Shown: positions 31,695 through 42,564 of the stretch, piece after piece
Layout of the letters: every line of letters begins with the position of its first letter
How positions within the stretch are numbered: position 1 is the first letter of the stretch
Assembly (NCBI GenBank): GCA_036250225.1
Contig: JAPZLL010000026.1
Location: 62,001-126,000, forward strand
Direction: 5' to 3'
Length of the DNA: 64,000 nt
DNA from: Cercophora sp. LCS_1
Lineage: Eukaryota; Ascomycota; Sordariomycetes; Sordariales; Lasiosphaeriaceae
Notes under the pieces: generated by a model
Told to the model about the DNA's origin: nothing
The model's input: the letters and a program-made list of their open reading frames with translations, nothing else
Database searches by the model: none
Translations under genes and position numbers: made by a program

Positions 31695-33780
31695 TGTATG
31701 CTGAAGCTCTCCATATTAAGCATGTTCTACGTCCTCTTGAATAGCTGCAGATGGGCCTGGATCTCTGCAGTTGTAATTACCTGGGCCGGCTTGGCTGGTG
31801 GCTGCAAGGCCGTAACTATGGCAGCAGTGAGCTACGGCGTGCTGCGGGACACACCCAAGGGACTGACCACTAATTTAACGTGGGGCGCAGTATCCGTATA
31901 CAGCAGACAGCCAATAGTGTGTCTCTGTGGGAAGCTGGCCAGGATCGCGCACGTGCGAAATCCATTTCGATGTTCCCAGCCTTGGCTGCCAGGCAGCGGG
32001 GTCAGGGTGCCCGGGTTATCACGGGAATGAGGTTGGGATTGGTAAATACGGTCTGTACTGTAGAATGTATTGATGGATGGTGGCGCAAACTGCCAACACT
32101 GTCAACTGAACCGACATTAGCTCCTTCATTCGGAGGCGCCCTGGGTCAGGGGATGGGTTAAGTCGAACCAATCTGAAGTGGGCAAATTAGATGCCCCCTC
32201 CCCACGCGCAGGCTGACCCTGTGCGCGGCAAAGGAATGTACTGGATATTCTAAACCATCATGTACTGGTATACTATGGGATATCCTATCGGTGCTGTCCC
32301 AAATTTTGGCTGGGTTCTATGTACCATCCAATCGGTGCTGGTATATCATGTACCATTCCAAATTTCGAGCGGGAGTAACATGTACTATCCTAAATTCTGA
32401 GCTAGTATATTATGTACCATCCTGAATTCTGATCTAAGGTACTGTGTACCATCCTAAAGCATGTACTCGTATATCCTGGCCAAAATTCGGGACTAAGCCG
32501 TGGTCCTAAATTTAGGTCTCAACGTGCCCGCTCTCTAGAATTTGGGCTACCTTTTAGCGCTAATCATAGAAATATCTAATCATTTCTTAAAGCTCGTTAT
32601 ACATCGTTGAATCATCTTAACTTTCTAACTAACTAAAGAGGATGCATACTGAACAGTCGAGCGCCCATCCAGGCTCCAATAATACTTTAAATGCCACGTT
32701 AGCATTAATTTTGAGTGCCGCTAAAGAAGGCCGCATCTTTAGAACAAGGATTTTGACATTACGATATAAGCAGAGGATTCTCAACATAAGAATGGAGTAC
32801 TTGATTCAGTCATTAGATCAGCACAACATCTGGGTATTAGCTCTAGGCCGGCACCACATCTGATCGAGCTCTCTTGAGATGTGAGGCACGAGTTTAACGA
32901 AGCAGAAATGTAGAACTGAGAATTGAGCCCTGTTTTCTTTATCTACGTGTAATACGCAGGCGCTGGAATCAACCATTAGTATATTGTTAGTAGTCGCCAC
33001 CCGAGTTGCCACCAAATCCAGCTATAAGAAGAGCTCTCTGGCGGAGCCAGATAGCACAAGACAGGCTTCAATTGACCACTTACCTAACTCCTTACTATAC
33101 AATTCACCACCCTGTAGTGTAACTCCCTATTATCAAAATGAGGACCAATTTTGACCATCTTTATATATGGGACCAATTCTGGGCCCACTCGGTTGGGGTT
33201 GAAGCAGTTTAGCATGCTGCGGCGCAGCGTGCCGAAAATGGTACTTAGCCTAAGCACAGTGAGCAAGCCTGAACAAATCCTGAGCAAAGACTGAGCCAGT
33301 CCCGGGCCGGGATGAGCAGTGTTACGTGGGCGGGGTACGAAAAGGGTATTTCGTGTGCCCAGATTCGTCTCATACAACAGCCATTTCACCACCCTAAAAT
33401 CGACACCACGAATTTCCCTTTCCTTCTTCCGAACTGAGCAGTTACCGCCTTGGGCTGAGCTAAACTGACCTAGACTGAGCGAGAAGGTCACTATTCTGAG
33501 CTGCCTCGGCTATAGTTGCTATGGTCCAAAATGGCCGTGGAGTTGCGAGGACCCAGTTTTAGGTCGTATTATCACCACAACTACCACCACTACAACCACC
33601 TCAAACACCTAACAGGGCTTTCTTTTACTTAAAAGGACAGAGAAAAAACCTGACGAGCGGCTTTCCGTGAGGTTTTCGCCTTGCCCCATGAGGTGCTGTT
33701 GGACTTATTGTTCGAGGTACTTGTGTAAGGGCCACGCCACTTCTTCTTAATAACGGTAGAAACGCTGCAACTGTGAACGT
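31695..33780. other. Non-coding, AT-rich repeat region
   Basis: No readable gene. Contains a degenerate tandem repeat (listed separately) and a transposon-terminus-like copy near 33440-33570 rich in GAGC repeats. Confidence 0.5.
32235..32480. repeat. Degenerate ~32-bp tandem repeat
   Basis: Roughly six diverged copies of a unit close to ATGTACCATCCTAAATTCT followed by GAGCTAGTATAT. The best copies start near 32319, 32349, 32380, 32412 and 32445. Copies differ at many C/T and G/A positions. Confidence 0.6.
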
Positions 33781-34785
33781 GTCAAACGTACCGCTGGCGC
33801 TCCGAGTTCGGAAAGTATTTGTCAATGGCCCTAATGATGGCGGACTCGCCGTCAGTAATAAATACTCCAGGGGTATTCTCACGGAGCAATAGTTCTTCGG
33901 ACTCGAAGCCTTCTTGCACATAGATGGCAAGTGCGTCCATCACGAAGTCATAGTCTTCCTCTTCCTCAGTATCAAGAATCGTAGCAAATATAACTACCGT
34001 AGTCTTCCACAACGTAATAACTACGCCAAGAACAAGAAGCATATTGAAGAAGTTGACGCAACTCCTATGGTCGTGCAGCTGCCTTGAAAGAAAGGCCATG
34101 TCGTCGCTGAGACGGGGTCGATAGCCTGGAGAAAGATCTGAGTAGCAGTATAAACCCCCCATAGTCTCTCTTCTTAGCCTATAGGGGAAGTTGTAAACAT
34201 CCTGCCGCACGGCTGTGGAGTTGGGGAAATGCTCTTTGAGGAGGAGGTACAAAGACCTAACGGAAACCTCTCGATCAAGTGTAAGGTTTCGAAAGAACTG
34301 CGGTTGCTCCGGCATATTCAAGCCACGGCGATAGGTATAGCTCGTGATGGAGGATGATGGTGTGTGATCGCAGTGTGTGAGGTCGATCGGCCGCGCGGTC
34401 CAGCGCCGCTGTTATGGGCCAGCTGCTAGATCACGATACGGAATGGACACGCTAGTGCGATCTTTCTTGTGGTTAGCGCCTTGTGTGGCCGGGCGGAAAA
34501 TTTACGCACTTCGAGGCTCGATCGTACTGCAAGAAGGCCTTTTGAGCACAACGCCGTCCTTGGTCTTCTTCTTTTTAGAGATCTGGGTGACCAGGCCGAA
34601 GGCAAGGCGCGCGCTCCAGGCCCCGAGGAGCTCGTTAAACGCCTTCTGAGGTTGTGGTCTGCCATCCAACAGGGCCTCACACTTAGCATCAACCACCCAA
34701 CTGTAACCAGGGCGAGTTTCTTCGAGGGGGATATCATCCACGCCGTCGTCGGCGGAGTCATCGCTGGAGCCGTCTTCGGAATTAG

Positions 34786-35520
34786 GGGGCCTGATAGGCG
34801 GGCCCCCACAGTTTCCTATAGGGGCCCCCACAGCCAGTTTTGGATAAAGGGGCCCCCACAGACACCGCCTTCCTAAAACAGCAATACTGCCGGTTACTGC
34901 AAGTAATAGTGTTACGACCTGCTCCAAGTACACCGAGGTGAGCCTGGTAAAGACAGATCGTGAGAGCGGACAGGGTCCAATGCTCTAGGTAGGGTGGGTG
35001 CAAGGTGACTGAGTAAAGGCTAGTACAACTCTCAAGGGGATAGATATACTATTAAACAGAACATAGACTCTAAAATCCCAGACAATGGGTTTCACTAAGC
35101 GGTGCTCAAAAATAATATATTACTAGTATAAGGATCCAAGAGTCCTCACACAGTTATGGGCATACCTATTGAAACTATATACTTATAAGGTCGCCCAATA
35201 ATTGGTGCTTCGTAGTTGGCCCGTGCTCCCTCCTTGAGGTCATGACCTGGGTCGTGACAAAGAGGGATTCTAGCCATTCTGAACGTTTCCTAGCATTCTA
35301 AAGAGGATCTTTTAATAATACTAGAGGTATCGAATTAATACGATCTACTGGTGTTACATTAGTATTACCTGGTGGAAGTTAAGGAATACCTCGTAATGTG
35401 GCTGTTAGAGATGTGAATACATGCACAAAGACTGGATGAAACCACTGTGGGGGCCCCTTTATCCAAAACTGGCTGTGGGGGCCCCTATAGGAAACTGTAG
35501 GGGCCCGCCTATCAGGCCCC
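34786..35520. mobile_element. Non-autonomous TIR element (MULE-type MITE) inserted in the transposase gene
   Basis: Terminal inverted repeats of 76 bp at 34786-34861 and 35445-35520 differ at one position. Each holds three copies of GGGCCCCCACAG or close variants. The flanks carry the direct repeat CGGAATTAG (34777-34785) and GGAATTAG (35521-35528; CGGAATTAG if the last C is counted), an 8-9 bp target duplication. Removing the insert plus one duplication rejoins the host frame exactly (SDSSNS to EDGSS). Long TIRs and about 9-bp duplications are typical of MULEs. No ORF of its own. A solo LTR sits inside. Confidence 0.88.
34910..35259 (+). mobile_element. Solo LTR (350 bp) nested in the MITE
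   Basis: Starts TGTTACGACCTGCTCC and ends GGTCGTGACA; the ends are inverted with one mismatch (TG...CA). Flanks AATAG and AAGAG form an imperfect 5-bp target duplication. The first 16 bases and an internal AAGACAGATCGTGAGAGCGG match the inverted LTR at 38712-39207, so both belong to one retrotransposon family. No internal coding region remains. Confidence 0.72.
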
Positions 35521-35737
35521 GGAATTAGAGCTGTCGCTACGGTCACTGCACTCGCTGGCGCTCTCGAAGGCGCTTGCGAGGTCGTTGTCATCTGCGCCGC
35601 GAGGAGAGCGTGGACCACTGCGGTCGTTGGGGCTCACGATGGGGCTTCTTCCTCTTTCGGAGGCGCTGGGAATCGGTATCTTGTGCGCTGCTGTGGTGAG
35701 AAATAGGCGAAGGCGGCGGATGCGCGCAGTTGGCCAT

Positions 35738-36270
35738 CGTTGCGGTGATTGTAGTGCCGTAGGTTGGCTTGTGTTGCGTTGTTTTGGTGATTAAGATATT
35801 CGTGTTTACGTGATTGGAAGACCTCGAGCGATCTCTGGTCTGGCATCGAAGATGTGGGGTTAGGGTTTTCTATGGCGGGGTTGTGCGTGAAATTTTTGGG
35901 GTACAGATGCCGGATCAATAGATCTGCAAACGTGCCGGTCTTCCCCTGAAAACCAGGTCCGGCAGTCGATAATAGGCCTTAAACTTCACTAGCAATGAAA
36001 AGAAGCACAAGCCACTCGGCTGACAGGTGAATGGGTTCGCGAAACAATAATATGGTTGTTGTTTCCGTGGCTATTTCCGCAACTGAGCTTCCTGCTATAT
36101 ATCTTGCTCTGCAAACATCAGCGACACAAATGAAATCCACGAGAAACCTCCAGATTCCACGATTCTCAACATCCCAGAGAAGCCTCGGAACGTTGACCTT
36201 GAATGCGATCAAAACTCCTAGACGCCATCCGAGTCCCTCAGTTCGACAGTCCTTGACAATTCCCCATAAA
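35738..36270. other. Flank of the transposase remnant, no gene recognised
   Basis: Promoter-side flank of both the MULE remnant and the cysteine-rich membrane gene. Nothing else identified. Confidence 0.5.
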
Positions 36271-37193
36271 ATGGGCACCAACGACCCCCCTCCCGCCTAC
36301 TTCGAAACCATCCCCCTCACCAACCGTGAAATCAACCCTCAAAATTCCGGTTCTCACGCCTCCAGCAATCTCAACGACGCCCCGGCCTACCAAGACCAAC
36401 ATAAAAATAGCGCCCCCCCCCCTCCCTCAATCCCAAGCCGCCTCACCCACGCCTCTCCCTCTTCCCCCCGCGCTTCGCCCTCCCTCTATCCATCCTCCTC
36501 GGCGCCGGCATAACCGCCACATGCACCTACTTCATCGCGCGCATAGTCATTTCCAAACGCGCCGCCGCCACCGTCAATCCCGATCCCGCGTTCTGGATCC
36601 AGCGCGCTAGAGTGGTATACGAAAAATGCTATCACGGGTGCGACACCTGCATGGATCCTGATTACGCATGGAATGCATGCAAAAAAACGTGGTTTTCGAT
36701 AAATGGGGACATGGACAGGACGAAGGGGCATGCTAGTAGGGTCACGGTTGATTGTTCGGCGCAGAAGATGTGGAATTGGAGAGAAGAAAACAAGTATCCG
36801 GAGATTTGTTTGATGGGGGTGGGGATGGGTGTTGAAGGGGGAGGCGTCGGCGGATGTGGAGAGGGGGGCGAGGAAGGCCCGGGAACTGAGGGCTCTTGAG
36901 AGGGTGGCGCCGGCGACGCTGGCTGCGCTGGGGTTGGTTGCCAGTGGAAGCAACGGGGTCAGGGCGGAGCCGTACAGTATCCTGGAGAAGGACCAGGTAC
37001 TGTACTTCACCAACTCGACAACACTATCACGAGGTCTGTCGCGGCACGCATGGCTGATTGTTCAGGAACTAAAGTTTGTGAGCACACGGAGGAGGAAGGC
37101 GCTATTGGGTGCAGTTCATCTCAGTTCATTGACCACGAGCCCTGGGACTACCTGAGCAAGATCGCGCGCAAGGTAGCGGACTGCGGGCACTAA
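36271..37193 (+). pseudogene. Disrupted single-TM, cysteine-rich protein gene
   Basis: ATG 36271 (MGTNDPPPAYFETIPL) opens a Pro-rich, presumably cytoplasmic N-terminus. At a C10 homopolymer (36413-36422) the frame changes; the continuing frame gives a membrane helix (LSILLGAGITATCTYFIARIV) and a Cys-rich segment (YEKCYHGCDTCMDPDYAWNAC, VTVDCSAQKMW, YPEICLMG). After a glycine-rich stretch with one TGA at 36897-36899 the same frame resumes: RSVAARMADCSG, KVCEHTEEEGAIGC and WDYLSKIARKVADCGH to TAA 37191. It reads as one membrane-anchored extracellular Cys-rich protein with two breaks, or one sequencing-prone homopolymer plus an unrecognised intron. I cannot name the family. Confidence 0.5.
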
Positions 37194-38711
37194 AGTGGCT
37201 TTTTTTTTACCAGGAATCAGCAGCGCTCGGTACTCCCAGTGGTGCCACTCGCCCTTTTTTACCAGTCACCTTCGCCGGCGTCTGAACACCCAAAGTATGT
37301 TTTTGAGAACGTCTCCATGCACTGCTCCTCTTATCTCCTCGCACTGCTACCCCACCTTTTTTACCAATCGGGAAAGCGGTGAGTCTTATCGATAAGACTC
37401 ACACACGAAATTTTTCCAGCGGTCGCAAGAGATGGACACCACTGTGGACAGCACTTTGGACAGCCAGATAGACACGATTCTAGGCACTTGTTCAATTAAT
37501 TCTACGCTATTTCTAGGCTTCTGATTGGCCCAATGGCTCTATGGGGCAGCATCTCCTTGCTGGGCGGCATCTGCAGTAGCCGCCGCCGCTAGGCGAGTTG
37601 CCACACGGATCGACTGGTGGTGGGGTTATCTTGTGATAATTGATTGTATTCTACTGAAGAGTGGTGGTGGTGAAGGTGATGCCAAGAGAGGAAGATTCCG
37701 AGGTGAAATCTCCAATGGCAAAAGGCGTGGGCGCACAAAGCGCACCGCACAGACCAGGCGTGCGGATGGGGCTGCGCGCTGGAGCCAACCACTATCTTCT
37801 CTAATCGATGACAAGGCACGTGAGGCACGTTCCGGCATCAACTGGCGAGCCGCGATGGTAGCAACAGGCTTAGTGGCCCTTCCTGACGTTAAGGCCCTCG
37901 CACCCCCTCTTCTACGGGCACCACGAGGCGCAACAGACGGCTCCCCACCAGTTGACAGGCCATGTATCGTCCTTCTTGCTCTTAGCTGCCCGCCAGCAAC
38001 AGGCTCCGCGCCGTTAAGAGCCACGCCCTCCCACTGCCAGTGGTTGCGCCGGATGCACGGCGCTAGCCTAGTCTGTTGGCGAGTTCCACGGGCCCGCGTG
38101 CCAGCCTTACCCCTGGCCGCCCAGTCTCTGCTAGTACCTCTCTGGTTGGTAGAAACTGGCGCCGTGGCAACTGGCGCCGTAGGAAGAGGAATTTCAGGGG
38201 GTGTTGTGGTTGCTAAAGGCAATAACGGCAGACTCGTGGACGGGGGCGTTGTGAGGGTCTATTTCTAGGGCCTGTTAGTACTGCTGATCTCTGGAAGATA
38301 GGGTACTTATTGCAAGATGGATCTAGGCAGCCGACTGGGTGATTTGGCAAGGCTGGCGAAGTTGGACGGCTCGCTGGACTGCGTCTGCGACGCTGAAATC
38401 GAGGTCTTTGGAGTGTGGAACTAATTGCCAGCACCGGCGCCGGCGTGGCCTGTGTAATGCGGGCGATGGCAGAAAAAAAAGGTCATATGCACCTGCCCGA
38501 TTAGGCAAGTGGGGAGTGGGGTCAAGGTGCAAACGGGCATTTGGCAATGTGCATAGAGACGTTCTCTTCTCTTTCCCCCGGTGAAAGAACTCTTTAGGGC
38601 TTTCCGTTCTAGGTATTATAAAAGCAGGTATAATATAAGTCTTTTAAAAAGGGTACTAAAAAAGGGAATTTGATGTAAAAAAGTAAGGAGAAGGGAAATG
38701 TAAGTATAAGT
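37194..38711. other. Repeat-region sequence with only doubtful open frames
   Basis: Open frames on both strands (for example 37525-38268) are GC-rich and show no domain. A minus-strand stretch near 38330-38420 (LVPHSKDLDFSVADAVQRA, then QITQSAA, TAG, IHLAISTL) could be the helix-turn-helix start of a decayed pogo-like transposase, but this is weak. Confidence 0.35.
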
Positions 38712-39207
38712 TGTGACGACCCATGGACCGCCCCTGCGGCCGGCACGGACCAACGTGCCCCAGCATGTGGAACCGTGCGGAAGAACGTGCGACACTGTAG
38801 TCGCGCAGGTTACTCTGTCTTGGCAAACGTGCTCTGTCACGGAGCACTCTCTTATAGTACAGAGCACTACTCTGTGCTCTGAGAGAGGGGCCAGACAGAG
38901 TAACAGAATAACCAGAAAAGGTACGGAGTTACTTACGGATCACAGTAATATAGATACCATCATCGTGCCCTTAATGGGTGAGGGACCTTTTAGGTTCCTC
39001 ACGCTAGTAATAACACTTGTTCAGTTTTAGTACTGTTCGGTTCATACACTTTAAACCACAACCTGCGTGACAGTGTTATTCCGGAGAGTTCTGCTAGCTA
39101 CGTTCAATCCCCTTACATCCCAGTCCCCAGAGCAATATGACTCTGTGTCCGCTCTTACGATCTGTCTTCACCTTGATCACCTTGGTGATCTGGAGCAGGC
39201 CGTAACA
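38712..39207 (-). mobile_element. Solo LTR (496 bp) with perfect target duplication
   Basis: On the minus strand it starts TGTTACGGCCTGCTCC and ends GGTCGTCACA, so TG...CA with near-inverted ends. It is flanked by identical 5-bp direct repeats TAAGT (38707-38711 and 39208-39212). It shares terminal and internal blocks (AAGACAGATCGTAAGAGCGG) with the LTR at 34910-35259. No gag/pol sequence is present, so it arose by LTR-LTR recombination. Confidence 0.85.
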
Positions 39208-40032
39208 TAAGTACGAGGAGTAATAACATAAGGATAAGAAGGTGAAAGTTATGTAATAAGTAATAAGACTAGTTAATCTGTCTTTTTATAGCCAGGAGAA
39301 CAGCAGTCGTACGGTAGGTAGGCATGACTACTAAAACGCAGAGTCTTAAAACGGAGAGTGAAAACATTAGCTCTAAACTTATTTCTTACCTGTATTTTAA
39401 ATGCTGCGTTTGTTTTATTAAGATAGGTAGTCCTATATCTGGGACCTCCTATCTTAGCACCTTTTTACAGGGGTGGCCTAAAATCGGTCCCTATATCGGG
39501 TAAACTTGCCGGTTCTCATAACAGGGTGAGTAATAGTGAGCCGAAGCTGAGCCGAGGGTGAAGCGAGCCTGAATCTGGGCTAACCATTTTTAGGCGCGGC
39601 CCATTTATTTTTCGTAGCAGACTACCTAGGTAGTTTGTAGGAGCGAGCTAATATTTCTACAATTTTAGATCCAAGTAAAGGCGTATTTTGTCTAATGTTG
39701 GACAGCTTCGATCTGTGCCCTGCCTACCTCCGGCCGCACGACAGATCTACTACAATGAGTGAACACCGCAATCTTCGCCCCTGTAACGCCCTTTTTAAAT
39801 CAGCATCCGACGGCTGCGACGGCGGCTTCCAAGAAGGGAAGGCCTAGGACCCGACAACAGCGTCCTACATGCCAGCGTTCCCTTCGGTCCGAGTTAATTA
39901 CCTACTCATGAGAGAATGATCTGGGCAAAGCGGCAGCCCCCAGACTGTGACAGCCGTGAAGGCCGCGTAAGGTCCCTAGGTAACCAAAACTCGTCCTGAC
40001 TGCGCACTATGTCGGGGGACGTAGGATGCGCA
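39208..40032. other. Intergenic with a possible hAT-like terminus
   Basis: At 39468 begins CAGGGGTGGCCTAAAATCGG, followed by GAGCC-type subterminal repeats (39535-39580). This resembles one end of a hAT transposon; the other end was not found. No gene. Confidence 0.4.
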
Positions 40033-41630
40033 TCATGCCGTTGTCCCACAGCCCGCCGCTCGCTCCTCTTCAGTAACTATCGGCGCTTTTTTGCTCGCTT
40101 TCAAGTACGGTTGCTGACGGGGGACTTCCCTGAAGTAGCTCGGCCGGCCATCCTCCTCGACGAGCTCCAGCAACGGATCGGACTTGAAGTCGCTCGTGAG
40201 GGCGCTAAGCCACTCCCCATTTGCCATCAGTGCGACGCTGCAGTGCCACGGCGTCGTGAAGCCGGTTTTGGTGTTGAGCAGGCTGATGGAGATCTTGTGC
40301 TCTCCGGTCGACTGGTGGATGCTGAGACGTAGATGGTTCGGGAAGCGTGCTTTGACGGCTCCCGCAAAAGCCTGGTAATGCGAGATCCTGTCAATAGTCT
40401 GAAAGAGAGGTAGCGAAAGTGGAATGGTTTTCAACTTACGTATCCCCGGATCAGCATCTGCTTGGCGAGATACTTGACATCCCTCTTGTACCCACGGCTA
40501 ACCTTGCGTGGGCCGAAGATGTACAGCAGGTCCGACTCGAGGAAGCGGCTGTACCCCCTGTACGTCATGAGCGTGTCTGGATTCGTGGCAATCTCGTGGT
40601 CAATGTCGATGTCGCCGTCCCGGCCGTGCACGTTGAACAGGGTCCGGCGGAAGTTGGTTGCGTTGGCAACGTACGTGAGCTCGACAAGGTCATCGGGCAC
40701 GTTCTTCACTGCGACCAAATCCTGAAGACGGGAAAACGCGAGATGAGAGAAGCCCTTGCCGTCGGCCATGGCCCGTAGCGCGCTCCCGTAGCGCCAGGTC
40801 TCTAGGTCGGAGATGCCGAGCAAGTCTAATAGGTCACGAGTGAGGAGTAGTCAGTTTTACTTGATCAAGCCAAGTCACTTGTGCAGATGATGCTGCAGCC
40901 TGGACGAACCATTGTAAACCAGGCCGTCCGAGATGACGGTCAGCTCGGCCCCCGGCTCGTAGAATTTGGCAATGGTGACACACATGGTGTTCAATCTGTT
41001 GAGTGCCAACTCTTCGGCTTTGTCAGGGAGGGTCCCCAGCACTTTTTCGACCTTGTTCGCCGACTTGAACGGAAACGCCGGCAGACACATGACCACCTTT
41101 TGCTGTGTCCTGACGAAGCGTGAGATGACGGCTAGGAACTTGGACCTGCCGGCGTTGTGCAGTTCCGCGGTGCTGTCGAACTTGTTCAGAGAGTATCCCA
41201 GAATGACGTCCAGGATTCTGCTTGAAGTCTCTTCGACGTTGGCCTCGTCAGGGTCTTCTGTGTTGTCGTCTAAGGTGGGAGGTACCGTCATCTCGGTCGG
41301 GATACTGGAGCTGGAGGATCTCGTCGACATGGAGTCGTCAAGTGAGACGTCTGACGCCGCTATGGCGACAGCCGGTGTCAGTGTCTGCAACTTCAAGACG
41401 TCGGATTCAGAGACAATGGCAGTGTCGACCACTGCCTTGATTTCGTCTGTCACAGTCTGGGCTCTTCTGAGTGCATCCCCGTCTTCCTGCGCAGTTTCCA
41501 GTCTGTCCACAGCCTGATGAACCGGTGGAGTCTGGCTGCTACGAGTCCCGGCTGTAGCATCTGGAACATTGGTGTGGACAAGCTCATGCACGACCTCGGA
41601 GGAGTTCTGATGCTCAATCTCGGTCGACAT
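40033..41630 (-). CDS. Isocyanide (isonitrile) synthase, DIT1/PvcA family
   Basis: 481 aa in three exons: 40910-41630, 40440-40825 and 40033-40371; introns of 84 and 68 nt. The start ATG 41630 is followed by about 150 acidic/Ser-rich residues with no domain, then the DIT1/PvcA core: VVMCLPAFPFKSANKVEKVLG, LPDKAEELALNRLNTMC, ELTVISDGLVYNDLLG, TLMTYRGYSRFLESDL, YKRDVKYLAKQMLIRG and HLRLSIHQSTGEHKISISL, ending in TPWHC. The family turns the amine of an amino acid (Tyr, Trp, Val or others) into an isocyanide using ribulose-5-phosphate as carbon donor. It heads a same-strand row with the A-T-transferase gene and a P450. No PvcB-type dioxygenase is fused or adjacent. Confidence 0.93.
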
Positions 41631-42564
41631 GGTGACCCGTGTGACTCGGTAAGGCTTGCTTGCTCGTGACAGGTACCTCAACGGAAATACAAGAGCAAAT
41701 CAGATCAGAAATTGGCAAGGCAAAGAAAGACCTTTAGACAATGTAACACGCAGAGTGTGCGGCGAACTAATTACATTGATACATGGTAATCGTTGTGAGA
41801 TGGGCGATAGATATAAAATACGCCCTGGTTCTTGTGACTGGTTGGGAACATGCCGTCGTCCTGAGCCCTGCCCAAAATGAATCCCTCTCCAGAGTGCAGA
41901 CTCCAGACTTCCCAAAGCGGCAAACTGTCCCAACCGTTTGGGGGCTGTCAGGGCGCTGGCCTGGGGGCTGCGGGCTGGGCCTTGCAGGGGTGGTTGTCTC
42001 CGCCCCAGCTGACATGGACGGGTCGACAGGTCGGGCAATTTCCCACAGGACCATTGCCCGATTCGGTGGGCGTCCAGGCTGACGCCTGCGTTAGGAAGGT
42101 TTCCCTTCGGAGGCGAACCGGATCGGACAACTTTGCCGTCGCCAGGTTGGTCGCTGACACACCGCAATCAACACTTTGGGTTGCGAAGTTGGACCCGCGG
42201 GCTTCCATCCAGTCCTGCGACGGGGTGTGGTCTTCAATGTCTGTTTTGGTAAGGCAGCAGAGTCTTTGGTACGACTGCGACCGAACGGTACTACCGAATT
42301 ACCTACCGCGCAATCAAAGTGTACAGTAGCGTTGCCGCGGGACAGGCTAAGACAACCCTGTGTCTTTTGGGTTGTCGCGGCTTGGCTTGCCATTGTTTGG
42401 CTCAGCTTGTGGCAACGCCGAAGTACAGCGTCATTGGCATGGAAAAAGGTCAAAGTCAAGTAAAAAAAGAGCAGAGAGAGGAATGGGTTTTGGGCAAGCA
42501 AAATATAGCATTTATAGCAAGCTAGACTATTATGGAAAATTACAGGGTACAATGCCTTGCTATC
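41631..42564. other. Spacer between isocyanide synthase and NRPS-like genes
   Basis: Promoter of the isocyanide synthase and 3' flank of the A-T-transferase gene. No convincing gene or repeat seen. Confidence 0.5.

Larger units (their letters stand above)
33781..35737 (-). pseudogene. Decayed MULE (Mutator-like) transposase, split by another element
   Basis: Minus-strand remnant of a MULE transposase. An ATG at 35737 opens an N-terminal basic stretch (RLRKRKKP). After a frame change near 35600 an acidic stretch (SDRSDSSNS) continues, once the inserted element at 34786-35520 is skipped, into EDGSSDDSADDGVDDIPLEE, FNELLGAW and QISKKKKTKDGVV. Next, in another frame, come KIALACPFRIVI, a TAG, then THHHPPSRA, equivalent to the zinc/HNHPP region. 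The DDE half shows VRQDVYNFPYRLRRETMGG and PGVFITDGESAIIRAIDKYF, then stops at 33781, lacking the last third. Several frameshifts and a TAG make it inactive. Confidence 0.78.

Noticed and set aside
37525..38268. 247-residue plus-strand open frame in the repeat region
   Set aside because: Low-complexity Arg/Ala-rich translation, equally long frame on the opposite strand, no domain.
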